A DNA stretch of 64,000 nucleotides, taken from positions 1 through 64,000 of the forward strand of contig JAFVHU010000155.1 in the NCBI GenBank assembly GCA_017474385.1. The letters are read 5' to 3'. The position numbers and the translations under genes were made by a program. Shown piece after piece: positions 26,470-37,105 of this stretch. The DNA is from Afipia sp. GTDB lineage: Bacteria; Pseudomonadota; Alphaproteobacteria; Rhizobiales; Xanthobacteraceae. How positions within the stretch are numbered: position 1 is the stretch's first letter; every line of letters begins with the position of its first letter. The notes beneath the pieces were generated by a model. The model was given only the letters and a program-made list of their open reading frames with translations, did no database searches and had not been told where the DNA came from.

Positions 26470-28764
26470 ATGAACGGGTTTCCGGTGTTTGGTCCACGCG
26501 CGATCGGCTTGATGGTTGCGGCGGGGCTAACGTTCGGTGTGACGGACGCGTCGCTGGCGCAGGATGCGAAGGCGCCGGGTGCAGCCCCCATGGAAGCGCT
26601 CGTGTCGCCCTCCGATCCGACCGCCAAAGCAGCGTTCGATGTTCTCGACAAGCACTGCGCGCGTTGCCATCAAACCGGCAAGCTCGTGGATCGCGAGCGG
26701 CCCGCAAAGAACTTCGGCAACATCCTCAAACTCGATGAAATCGCCGTCAATCCGCATTACGTTTTGCCGGGCAACCCGCTGGGCTCGAAACTGTTCCGGC
26801 AGATTGCCGACAAGGAAATGCCTTACGACATCTATTACGAAGGCTCGTCGCATGCGCCCCCTTCGGAAACCGACCTTAAGGCGCTTGAAAATTGGGTCGC
26901 AGCGCTCGGCACAAAAGCGGTCGCCAGTTGTGAAAGCCACAAATTCGTCGAGCCCGAGGACATGGTGTCCTTGATGGTGTCGGACCTCGACAAGCAGCGG
27001 CCGCGGCGTCGGGCGACAACCCGCTATCTGACGCTGACGCATCTCACCAACATCTGCGTCGATCCGGCGGCGATGAAGGTCTACCAGCAGGGCGCGGTGA
27101 AGTTTCTGAATTCGCTGAGCCGCTCGTCTGACGTGGTGAAGCTTGAGACTGTCGATTCCGAGGGAAGCATCCTGCGCTTCAATCTGCTCGACCTCGGCTG
27201 GAAGGCTGCCGACTGGGATAACGTGATCGCGGTGTATCCCTACAATGTCGTGCCGGACAATGAATTCAGCCGCACGCTCGCGTCCGGCGCGGGGACGCCG
27301 ATACCGTATGTGCGCGCCGACTGGTTCGTGTTCACAGCGTCGCAGCCGCCGCTTTACGACGTCCTGCTGCGGCTGCCGAACGCCTTCCAGCAGCTTGCGC
27401 GGGAGCAGGGCATCGACGTCGAGGGCAATATCCGCAACTTCGTCGCGCAGCGTGCGGCGTTCCAGCGTTCCGGCGTCAGCCAGAACAACCGTCTGATCGA
27501 GCGCCATCCCTCGCGCAACGGATTTTTCTGGACCTCGTACGACTTCGCCGGCAACCGCGACCGTCAGAGCCTGTTCAGCTTTCCGCTGGGCCCGACCGGC
27601 CCGGACGCGTTTCATCATGACGGCGGCGAGACCATCTTCAGCCTGCCGAACGGTTTTCAGGCGTATTACCTGAACACGGCCAAGGGTGATCGGCTGGACA
27701 AGGGGCCGACGGCTATCGTGCGCGATCCGTCGCGCAAGGATTTCGCTGTGACCAACGGCATCTCATGCATGGGGTGCCACGACCAAGGCATGCGCAAAGC
27801 CAAAGACGAAGTCCGCGAACTGGTGCTGAAGGGGCGGACCTTCCCGAAGGATGTGCGCGACGCGGTCGAAGGACTGTATCCTCCGCACGACAAGATGGAT
27901 GCGCTGATCGAAGACGATGCGAAGCGGTTCGCGGACGCGATGAAGCGGGCGGGGCTCGATTCAACGCTGAAGCTGAACGGTATCGAGATGATCAACGCGC
28001 TTGCCAAGCGTTACGAGGACGACCTCGACCTGACGCTCGCCGCCTCCGAGCTCGGTCTCAAAAAGTCCGAATTCAATGAGGGCGTCGCGGATGTCGATCA
28101 GAAATTCCGGCCGCTTGTCCGGCGCCTCGCGCAGGGCGCTGTTCCCCGCGATCAGTTCGAAGCGGCATTTCGTGAAATCGCACCGGATCTGACCGATCTG
28201 AAGGTCGTCGCGGTCAGGAACGCGCGTCAGCCCGAACAGGTGACGAAACCGATCATCGTCAACAGGGACGACCTTTCCCTGACCTCGGATCAGGACAGCT
28301 ATCGTCTCGGCGATACCCCGGTCTTTACCATCGTGTCGCCGCGCGACTGCTTCCTGACCCTGACCGACATCGATGAACGGGGTGAGGGCACCGTATTGCT
28401 GCCGAACACTTTCCAGCGCGATAACTTCATCAAGGCGGGGGTACCGATCCGCTTTCCGGGCGCTGGTGCGCCGTTCCAATTCCGCATGAAGGACAAGGGC
28501 ATCGAGACGGTGACGGCCGTGTGCGCGACGCAGGCCAGCGGCGGCGACCGTATCCAGCACGACTTCCAGAAGAACCAGTTTACCCCGGTACCGAATTACA
28601 CCTCGGCCTTGGCCCGCTCGATTGCGGTGGAAGCGGTCAGGCCAGGCACGCCCTCGGTCGCAGGGACCACCAACGCCGGTGCCACCGCCGTTTCCGGCCG
28701 CGAACCACCGCCGGCAGGGTCGCGGCAGTCGCTTCGGGCCGCGATCAGGCTGCAGGTGCGTTGA
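26470..28764 (+). CDS. Secreted di-haem c-type cytochrome fused to a DUF4384 domain
   Basis: 764 residues. A signal peptide (cleavage near residue 30, SLAQDA) leads a cytochrome c-like domain with CARCH at 63-67 and the usual ending LENWVAALG. A long middle region (about 165-430) without a family I know follows, then a second haem motif CMGCH at 433-437. The C-terminal DUF4384 domain (about 595-690) contains SYRLGDTPVFTIVSPRDCFLTLTDIDERGEGTVLLPN. DUF4384 domains are usually joined to caspase-like or kinase domains in envelope systems. Joined to two haem motifs it suggests a redox-sensing or electron-transfer part. It closes the sigma/protease/OmpA block. Confidence 0.8.
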   Translation: MNGFPVFGPRAIGLMVAAGLTFGVTDASLAQDAKAPGAAPMEALVSPSDPTAKAAFDVLDKHCARCHQTGKLVDRERPAKNFGNILKLDEIAVNPHYVLPGNPLGSKLFRQIADKEMPYDIYYEGSSHAPPSETDLKALENWVAALGTKAVASCESHKFVEPEDMVSLMVSDLDKQRPRRRATTRYLTLTHLTNICVDPAAMKVYQQGAVKFLNSLSRSSDVVKLETVDSEGSILRFNLLDLGWKAADWDNVIAVYPYNVVPDNEFSRTLASGAGTPIPYVRADWFVFTASQPPLYDVLLRLPNAFQQLAREQGIDVEGNIRNFVAQRAAFQRSGVSQNNRLIERHPSRNGFFWTSYDFAGNRDRQSLFSFPLGPTGPDAFHHDGGETIFSLPNGFQAYYLNTAKGDRLDKGPTAIVRDPSRKDFAVTNGISCMGCHDQGMRKAKDEVRELVLKGRTFPKDVRDAVEGLYPPHDKMDALIEDDAKRFADAMKRAGLDSTLKLNGIEMINALAKRYEDDLDLTLAASELGLKKSEFNEGVADVDQKFRPLVRRLAQGAVPRDQFEAAFREIAPDLTDLKVVAVRNARQPEQVTKPIIVNRDDLSLTSDQDSYRLGDTPVFTIVSPRDCFLTLTDIDERGEGTVLLPNTFQRDNFIKAGVPIRFPGAGAPFQFRMKDKGIETVTAVCATQASGGDRIQHDFQKNQFTPVPNYTSALARSIAVEAVRPGTPSVAGTTNAGATAVSGREPPPAGSRQSLRAAIRLQVR

Positions 28765-28925
28765 CGCTTGCGTGTTTCGTGACCTGTGCAAATGCCTGTC
28801 ACGAAAGTTGCATGTATGTATGGCACGGGTTGAGCTATCTCTTGCTCGTTGTTTCGGTGCTGCGTGAGTCGTGGCGTTGCTTGATGTTTGTTCAGAAGTG
28901 ATTTTCAGAATTTTCCGGATTCGAA

Positions 28926-29255
28926 ATGACCACCCCTGGCAATGCCCAACATGGGCGAAGTGTCGTAACGCGCTGGCGCATGCTCGCGGAGCGACGGCTC
29001 AACTACCTGGTTGAGCTTTACGAGACCGGCCGCTGGAAGGCCTATTACAGCGAGCCGGAATTCCTGAAGGTCATTCAGGAAGCCCGGGCGGCACTGAAAA
29101 CGTGGGAGCAGCTTGCTCCGCCTGATCCGGTTCAGGACAAGCCGGTCGAGGTAGCGATGGCGCAGGCCGCGAACTCCGCCATTCCCGCATCGCCTTTCGC
29201 AGATATTGCGTCAGCGCACGGCGTTAAGGCCAAGGACAATCTGCGCAAAGCGTGA
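28926..29255 (+). CDS. TIGR03809 family small protein
   Basis: 109 residues. The core WRMLAERRLNYLVELYETGRWKAYYSEPEFLKVIQEARAALKTWEQLAP matches, from memory, the TIGR03809 family of Bradyrhizobium-type bacteria, whose genes typically sit next to a TIGR03808 gene, as here. It is soluble with no signal peptide. The function is unknown. The C-terminal 30 residues are Ala-rich and variable. Its 3' end overlaps the convergent TIGR03808 gene by 45 bp. Confidence 0.75.
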   Translation: MTTPGNAQHGRSVVTRWRMLAERRLNYLVELYETGRWKAYYSEPEFLKVIQEARAALKTWEQLAPPDPVQDKPVEVAMAQAANSAIPASPFADIASAHGVKAKDNLRKA

Positions 29256-30581
29256 GGTTCCGTCTGCGCCGAGATCGTTGGTTACCGCCTTGGCATGATC
29301 CAATCCGACGATCGCGCCGCCCCTCGATCCTGAAATCAGGTTGTTGCTGACCAGCGCGGTGCCGGCCCCCGGCACCACCGACACCCCGATGCCGACGAAG
29401 GAATTGCGCAGGACGTTGCCGGTGATGGTCACATCGCGGAGGTATTTTCCCCAGCCGGCCATGATCCCGAACGAGGGGGCATTCTCGATCACATTGCTGG
29501 TGACGGCGGCGTCCGCCTCCACCACGATGCCGATACCGGCGTCGTCGTCCGGCGCTGTCCCGATCGGGCGCTTTGGCAGGATGTTCCGGATGACGTTGCC
29601 GTGGACGGTCACCATGCGGCCGCCCTCGTTGAAATTCGCGACCGACACGCCGACCGCGCAGACATCGACAGTATTGTTGGCGATCACCGCACCTTCGAAT
29701 GCGAATTCCGAATAAAGCGCGACTTCGCGAACGTTGCTGACGCTGTTGCCGGTGATCTGGATGTTCGAAGCGGAGTTGCCGCGTACGGCGGAATAATCGC
29801 AGTTGCGGATGCGGTTGCCGCTCACAATGACATTGCCCGCGCGGAAGGCGTTGATGGCATTGCCGTGCTGGCCGGAGCCGCCGGGACCAGCCTTGATATC
29901 GTCGATGCGGTTATTGACGACGATGGTGCCGTCATCACCCATCGTATGGCGGAGGATTTCGATGCCGTTGTCGGACGCGTCCTGAATTGTGTTCTGTGCA
30001 ACGAGCAGTCCAAGCGCATCGAACGAGGTGAACGCGGTGTTTGCGGTCTTGCGGATGGTGTTGCCGCTGACTTCGCCCGCAATGCTTTCGAACCAGATGC
30101 CGTATCCACCGCTGCCGACGATGTCGCAATCCTGCACGCGAACATCGAGGCCGTTCTGAAAATGAACAAGTCCGCGCCGGTCGGCGAGCTTGATGCCGGC
30201 ACCATCAAGCGCGAGGCCGGTGAGGGTGATGCCGCTTGCACCTTCGCTAGCTATAAGCGACGCGCCACCTGTAAACTTCAGGACTGTTGCACCGCGCACA
30301 CCGACAAGCTGGCCGCCGTTCGGCAATCGCAATGCGCCGGTGCGATAGGCGCCCGGCGGCAGCGCCAGCGGCATCTGCGCGCTGGCGGCCGCATCGATGG
30401 CGCGCTGGAGCACTTTCGTTTGATCGTCGGGACTGTTTGGCCGCACGCCGTACTGCGTGGCGTCGCGTCCGAGCGTCGATGTAAGGGGAGCCGCGCGCGC
30501 AGGCTCAGGCGTAGCCGCCAGCGCACCTGCTGCCGCACCGGCGGCGGTGGCGTTGATGAGGCTGCGGCGGCTGATATCCAT
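29211..30581 (-). CDS. Tat-exported beta-helix repeat protein (TIGR03808-like)
   Basis: 456 residues. The N-terminus MDISRRSLINATAAGAAAGALAA is a twin-arginine signal. The mature part starts like a pectate-lyase-type right-handed beta-helix (GVRPNSPDDQTKVLQRAIDAA, PPGAYRTGALRLPNGGQLVGV). Many parallel coils with repeated N-x-I/V segments follow (GNTIRKT, NNRIDDI, GNRIRNC, GNSVSNV, NNTVDVC). This matches TIGR03808, known as a Tat-exported repeat protein of Bradyrhizobiaceae. No catalytic residues are assigned. A role in polysaccharide binding or cleavage is only an inference from the fold. Confidence 0.82.
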   Translation of the reverse strand: MDISRRSLINATAAGAAAGALAATPEPARAAPLTSTLGRDATQYGVRPNSPDDQTKVLQRAIDAAASAQMPLALPPGAYRTGALRLPNGGQLVGVRGATVLKFTGGASLIASEGASGITLTGLALDGAGIKLADRRGLVHFQNGLDVRVQDCDIVGSGGYGIWFESIAGEVSGNTIRKTANTAFTSFDALGLLVAQNTIQDASDNGIEILRHTMGDDGTIVVNNRIDDIKAGPGGSGQHGNAINAFRAGNVIVSGNRIRNCDYSAVRGNSASNIQITGNSVSNVREVALYSEFAFEGAVIANNTVDVCAVGVSVANFNEGGRMVTVHGNVIRNILPKRPIGTAPDDDAGIGIVVEADAAVTSNVIENAPSFGIMAGWGKYLRDVTITGNVLRNSFVGIGVSVVPGAGTALVSNNLISGSRGGAIVGLDHAKAVTNDLGADGTSRFAQIVLGLNAVR

Positions 30582-30741
30582 GCGGTGCTCGATCTGACCG
30601 CGTCTCGAAAGCGATGCCGTTCAGGCTCGTCCGAAACGCACAGTAAGACCTAATGCAGGAATGCAGCGAACGATGCCCACCAGCTTGCGTTTGCGCACGA
30701 TTGTCGATGGTAGGGTTAATGGAATGGAGCCGCAGGAACCG

Positions 30742-31989
30742 TCAAATTGGTGTGTTGTGCGGCGTGAACAGGCGGCCCTTCTCGACCGCGATCACCACAA
30801 CGAGCGCGATCACCGAACTCAGCACACCACCAATCGCCAGCGGCACGAGGGTGCCGTCATAGGTCTGTCCGATCGCTGTGCCGACTGCAATGCCGATCAG
30901 CGTCGTGATCGATCCGAACAGCGACGAGGCGGTTCCGGCGATATGTCCCTGAGGCTCCATCGCGAGCGCGGAGAAATTGGAGAACATCAGCCCGAACGAA
31001 AACAGGCTGGCGGTGGACAGGATCATGAACAGGGTCAGGGGCAGCCACCCGGCGAGGGCCGCAGCCAGCATCACGATGGCTACGGCCAACTGGCCGACAA
31101 GGGCGATATGCGAGATCATGCGCATGCCGTAGCGGCCGACGATGCGCGAATTGAGGAAACCGGCGACGGCGATACCGATGGCGATGGCGGCGAAGGCCAG
31201 CGGGAAATAATGGCCGAGCCCGTAGATGCCCGTGAAGATCTGCTGCGAAGACAGAACATAGCCGAACAGAATTCCCTGTATGCTGCCGGCCGCCAATGCG
31301 TAACCGAAGGTCTGCCGGTTCATCAGGGCATGAAGGAAGTTCTTCGCTACTTCGCCGGGGGCAAGCGACTTGCGCTCGGTAAGCGGTAACGTCTCCGGAA
31401 GGCGAATGACAATCCAGGTCAGCGTCAGCAAACCGTAAATCAGCAGCACAATGAAAATGCCGTGCCATTCGGCCAGCAGCATGATGGCCTGGCCGAACGA
31501 CGGGGCGATCACCGGGACCGAAATGAAAATCATCATCGCAAGCGACATCACGCTCGCCATCCGGCGGCCGCTGTAACAGTCCCGCACGATGGAGGTGGCG
31601 ATCACGCGCGAAGCGGCGGTGCCGAGGCCCTGCAACGCGCGCGCGAGCAACAGCGTCTCGAACGATGGCGCGACGATCGCGAGCAGACTGGCGATGCCGT
31701 AGACGATCAGCCCGCCGAGCAGGATCGGTCGCCGGCCGAAACGGTCAGACAGCGGCCCCATGATGAACTGCCCGGCGCCAAAGCCGGTCAGGAACACCGA
31801 CAGGACGGCTTGCGCGTGGTTGACGTTGCTGAGGTGGAACGCCGAGGCCACGTTGGGGAGGGCCGGCAGCATCAGGTCCAGAGCGAGCGGATTGAGCGCC
31901 ATGATCGCAGCCACGATGGCGACGAACTCACGAAAGCCCATCGGGCGATGGGTCGATGAAACCCAGGCGTTGGCACTGGTGTCGGTCAT
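30742..31989 (-). CDS. MFS transporter of the Bcr/CflA drug-resistance group
   Basis: 415 residues with twelve membrane segments. Family marks are the TM1 segment MALNPLALDLMLPALP, the motif-A loop GPLSDRFGRRPILLGG and LLLARALQGLGTAASRVIATSIVRD of Bcr/CflA proteins. It should export small hydrophobic compounds or drugs by proton antiport. The start at 31989 is chosen because the 41 codons upstream in frame are not transporter-like. It is divergent from the low-GC toxin-like gene. The palindromic element at 32138-32165 lies about 150 bp upstream of its start. Confidence 0.9.
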   Translation of the reverse strand: MTDTSANAWVSSTHRPMGFREFVAIVAAIMALNPLALDLMLPALPNVASAFHLSNVNHAQAVLSVFLTGFGAGQFIMGPLSDRFGRRPILLGGLIVYGIASLLAIVAPSFETLLLARALQGLGTAASRVIATSIVRDCYSGRRMASVMSLAMMIFISVPVIAPSFGQAIMLLAEWHGIFIVLLIYGLLTLTWIVIRLPETLPLTERKSLAPGEVAKNFLHALMNRQTFGYALAAGSIQGILFGYVLSSQQIFTGIYGLGHYFPLAFAAIAIGIAVAGFLNSRIVGRYGMRMISHIALVGQLAVAIVMLAAALAGWLPLTLFMILSTASLFSFGLMFSNFSALAMEPQGHIAGTASSLFGSITTLIGIAVGTAIGQTYDGTLVPLAIGGVLSSVIALVVVIAVEKGRLFTPHNTPI

Positions 31990-32137
31990 GAAAACGGCTC
32001 GCGCTTGATAAGTAATCACTCTATGTCGCGATGTTGCGTCGCACAACGCAGCTTCCAGTATGGCTGCCAGACGGATTTGAGAAGTGAGGGGTTCGCCCTG
32101 ATAAGCAGGCATCCCGCCAGCCGTCTTCTTGATTCTA

Positions 32138-32165
32138 AGAATATATTCCTATAAGGGTATATTCT
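32138..32165. promoter_or_regulatory. AT-rich inverted repeat (AGAATATA-N12-TATATTCT)
   Basis: Arms at 32138-32145 and 32158-32165 are perfect. The left part also contains a self-complementary decamer, GAATATATTC (32139-32148). It lies 25 bases before the ATG of the toxin-like gene in the divergent region shared with the MFS gene. It looks like a regulator-binding site overlapping a promoter; the regulator is unknown. Confidence 0.5.
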
Positions 32166-32189
32166 GAGAGTTGGGATGACGAGGGATCG

Positions 32190-32791
32190 ATGATGGTGTT
32201 GAGCGATGAGAGGGTACTTCTTGCTGACTTGAAATTTCATCTCGCTGGCATCGCCGCGGAGTTAAAATTTCGCATGTTGATGCGGGCCTTGAAAGCCAAC
32301 TTCAATCCGGCTCAGCCGCGGGATGCGCGTGGCTGGTGGACGGTTCAAAACGGGCGCCAGCTTGCTCAGGGCGAAAGCATCAATGACCCTCGCGTTATAT
32401 CGGACGCGACACCAGATAGCTGGATACTTGGTGAGGACTATGCCGCGGACGGGCATCACTTTGTATCACGTGGTGTCTTCACGAACGAAAAGTATGATTT
32501 TTCGCCGGAAACAATGAAGGTCTTTGAGACCGAAACCACGGGACGCTTGAAGGATCCAACAAGCAACCGTTACGATGACATGCATCGACAGTACAACAAA
32601 GCGGTAGGGAAAAACTCGACCAATTCCTTGAAAGAAATAATGTCACGTCGCGCGAGATGACTCCCGACCAAGCAAAGTCTTTCTCGGACGAGATTAAAAA
32701 ATCGAGCGATCCGCGAATACGCCAATTTAACCAGCGAATTTATATGCGGGAGATCTTGCGCAGCCTTCGTCTCTTTCGTGGCCGGGAATAG
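32190..32791 (+). pseudogene. Polymorphic-toxin-like gene, split by a -1 frameshift
   Basis: The first frame gives 156 residues and stops at 32660. From about 32609 the next frame continues the protein: EKLDQFLERNNVTSREMTPD and so on to RLFRGRE, stop at 32791. One missing base in the run GGGAAAAAC (32607-32615) explains the break; with it restored the protein would be about 200 residues. FNPAQPRDARGWWT near residue 38 is the kind of linker seen before toxin domains in Rhizobiales, and DGHHFVSRGVF may belong to the toxin active site. Base composition is far lower in GC than the flanks (24 of 60 G/C in 32461-32520). A probable immunity gene follows. I cannot name the toxin family. Confidence 0.6.
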
Positions 32792-32800
32792 GTGTAGATC

Positions 32801-33199
32801 ATGGCAACTAACGAAGAAATTCAGGATCAAATCTGGAGTGGTCTCTATCGCGCGATAGTGGATTTTCTGAAGCTATATGGAAAAGAAGATGCATGTGGTG
32901 AGGGAGATTACTGGGTTGTCGACGACAACTATGGTTGGCGACGTCACACGATCGATGTGTTCGATCTTAAGATGTTCGACGTTGACATCGTGAAAGGTCT
33001 TCGGCGCCTCCTGCAAAACATTCCAAACTGGGAGATCGTTCTTGTCCTCGATACTCCGGGTGTTGGAGAAACAATCCCACCCATGGGTGTGACTATCCGC
33101 AGGAACGAAATCATTGACGGGCTACAACGGCAGTATCTACCGGCGCGATTTCAGGATCTCAAAATCCCCGGAAGCCGGCCGGGGACTGGCCATGACTAG
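32801..33199 (+). CDS. Hypothetical protein, candidate immunity protein
   Basis: 132 residues, acidic, soluble, no signal peptide, with many aromatic residues (EGDYWVVDDNYGWRRHTIDVF). I recognise no family by name, but size, acidity and the position 9 bp behind a toxin-like gene fit an immunity protein. GC content is low like that of its neighbour, so both were probably acquired together. Its stop overlaps the convergent pcp stop in CTAG. If the toxin is dead through the frameshift, the immunity gene would be a relic or could protect against incoming toxins. Confidence 0.6.
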   Translation: MATNEEIQDQIWSGLYRAIVDFLKLYGKEDACGEGDYWVVDDNYGWRRHTIDVFDLKMFDVDIVKGLRRLLQNIPNWEIVLVLDTPGVGETIPPMGVTIRRNEIIDGLQRQYLPARFQDLKIPGSRPGTGHD

Positions 33200-33885
33200 T
33201 TACGAAGCCCCGCGCGCGAGGCAAGCGCCGCTATTTCCACCAGCATCGCTTCGCCGGCGTCGACCAGTTGCTCGAACGTCACCCGGCTCGGTGAACCCGC
33301 GCGGCGTTCCGCCGTTCCGCGTGGCACCAGCGGCACGTGAACGAAACTGGCGATGCGAGGGCCGACTTTCGTTGGTTCCCGCCTTTCGGAATCATGCCGT
33401 GCCCGCGTGGCCTCGATGGCGCGCCAGCTCAGATAGTTGCAGAGGTAGTATCCAGCGCTCAACGAGGCGCGGGCATCTATCCCGGTCTGTTGGGCGGCGC
33501 GCAGCAGCTTGAAGGTGTGCGGTCCGAAACGGCGCGTCGAATCCGAGCCCGCAACGATAGTCCGGCTGCGAACCTGTGCGTGTTCGGCGTCCGGCCAGAG
33601 TTGTGTGACGGTGTTGCGCGCGCGCGTCTCGATGCGCACGAACGGCGTGCGGGTGGCGAGGCCGAACATCAGCAGCGCATCGGGACGATGGCTGGCGATC
33701 AAGGCAGGCAGTTCCCGATCGACCGCCGTGTATGTCACCGGGAAAATGTGTCCGATACACTCGATATCGTCGAACATGGGGCGGCGCAGGCGAAGCAGCC
33801 GATCGACAAGTTTTTCAGTTGGATTGTAGGGCGCGCCCGGGAAGGGCCGGAAGCCGGTGATCAGGATACGCGGCTTGTCACCCAT
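33196..33885 (-). CDS. pcp: Pyroglutamyl-peptidase I (peptidase C15)
   Basis: 229 residues. The start region ILITGFRPFPGAPYNPTEKLV is typical of C15 peptidases. The Glu-Cys-His triad is seen in VRIETRARN, YYLCNYLSW and ASFVHVP. The enzyme removes N-terminal pyroglutamate from peptides in the cytoplasm. The start at 33885 overlaps the meaB stop (TGATG), so translation is coupled. It is the last gene of the methylmalonyl-CoA mutase operon, with no evident metabolic link. The C-terminal region (RREPTKVGPR, TAERRAG) is somewhat longer than in the classical enzyme. Confidence 0.88.
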   Translation of the reverse strand: MGDKPRILITGFRPFPGAPYNPTEKLVDRLLRLRRPMFDDIECIGHIFPVTYTAVDRELPALIASHRPDALLMFGLATRTPFVRIETRARNTVTQLWPDAEHAQVRSRTIVAGSDSTRRFGPHTFKLLRAAQQTGIDARASLSAGYYLCNYLSWRAIEATRARHDSERREPTKVGPRIASFVHVPLVPRGTAERRAGSPSRVTFEQLVDAGEAMLVEIAALASRAGLRN

Positions 33886-34880
33886 CACCGCTCCAACAAT
33901 GCAGCGACCGTCTCGGCCGCGACCGCGGGCGTCATGTGGCCGTTCGCAACAGCGGCTTCGGTTTGCTTCACCTTGGCGCGGATGACCGGATCGGAGCGCA
34001 GCCGCGCGTGGAGCCGGTCTTCGAGGATGGTCCACATCCATTTGACCTGCTGGTGACGCCGCCGGGTCTCGAAATCGCCGGACGCGATCATCGCGGTGCG
34101 ATGTGCGAGAACTTTCTCCCACACGGCCCCGATCCCATCGCCGGTTAGCGCAGAATAGGTGAGAACCGGCGGAAACCAGTACTCCGAGCGCGGCGTGAGA
34201 ATATGAAGCGCGGCGTTATACTCGGCGGCGGCGGCTTTGGCGCGCTTGAGGTTATCGCCGTCGGCCTTGTTGACGGCGATCATGTCGGCAAGCTCAACGA
34301 GGCCTTTCTTGATGCCTTGCAGTTCGTCACCCGCACCCGGCAGCATCAGCGCCAGGAAGAAATCCGTCATGTCGCAGACCGCCGTTTCCGACTGGCCGAT
34401 GCCGACCGTCTCCACCAGCACCACATCGAAACCGGCTGCTTCGCATAACAGCATCGCCTCGCGCGTTTTCGCAGCGACGCCGCCGAGCGTGCCCGATGAC
34501 GGGGAAGGGCGGATGAAGGCATTGTCTTCGGCGGAAAGCCGCGCCATCCGCGTCTTGTCGCCGAGGATCGAGCCACCGGTGCGCGCCGATGACGGATCGA
34601 CCGCCAGCACCGCGACCTTGTGGCCCTTTGCGATCAGCGCCATTCCGAGTGCATCGATGGTGGTGGATTTGCCGACGCCCGGCGAACCGGTGATGCCGAC
34701 GCGAACTGCGTTGCCGGTCAGCGGCAGCAAGACCTGCACGAGATCGCGCGCCTGCGCCTGATGGTCGGCGCGGCGGCTTTCGATCAACGTGATCGCGCGT
34801 GCCAGCGCGGCGCGGTCACCGGCGCGAAGGGCGTCGGCGAGCTGGAGCGAGGCTTTCTCGGAAGCTGTCACCGGGGCCAT
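33885..34880 (-). CDS. meaB: Methylmalonyl-CoA mutase-associated GTPase MeaB
   Basis: 331 residues of the MeaB/ArgK family. Walker A is GSPGVGKST (about 64-72), switch regions are VLAVDPSS and VETVGIGQSE, and the base-specificity motif is NKAD. MeaB binds methylmalonyl-CoA mutase, gates cobalamin loading and protects or re-activates the enzyme. It lies 24 bp downstream of scpA and overlaps pcp, so all are one transcript. Its presence beside both mutase subunits is the normal arrangement. Confidence 0.95.
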   Translation of the reverse strand: MAPVTASEKASLQLADALRAGDRAALARAITLIESRRADHQAQARDLVQVLLPLTGNAVRVGITGSPGVGKSTTIDALGMALIAKGHKVAVLAVDPSSARTGGSILGDKTRMARLSAEDNAFIRPSPSSGTLGGVAAKTREAMLLCEAAGFDVVLVETVGIGQSETAVCDMTDFFLALMLPGAGDELQGIKKGLVELADMIAVNKADGDNLKRAKAAAAEYNAALHILTPRSEYWFPPVLTYSALTGDGIGAVWEKVLAHRTAMIASGDFETRRRHQQVKWMWTILEDRLHARLRSDPVIRAKVKQTEAAVANGHMTPAVAAETVAALLER

Positions 34881-34904
34881 ACGCGGTGTTGTTTCAATCG
34901 CCGC

Positions 34905-37064
<2,160 letters not shown>

Positions 37065-37105
37065 TCTGTTGTCTCGATTTCTGCGCGGTATCAGGCAACG
37101 CGCAT

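Noticed and set aside
29601-30653. 350-codon open frame on the plus strand
   Set aside because: Antisense to the Tat-exported beta-helix protein; composition follows the repeats of the real gene.
32607-32615. Programmed -1 frameshift site in the toxin-like gene
   Set aside because: The heptamer reads G AAA AAC instead of A AAA AAC in the zero frame, so pairing after slippage is imperfect; a lost base is simpler.
33114-33512. 132-codon plus-strand frame behind the candidate immunity gene
   Set aside because: Antisense to pcp, which has its full catalytic triad.
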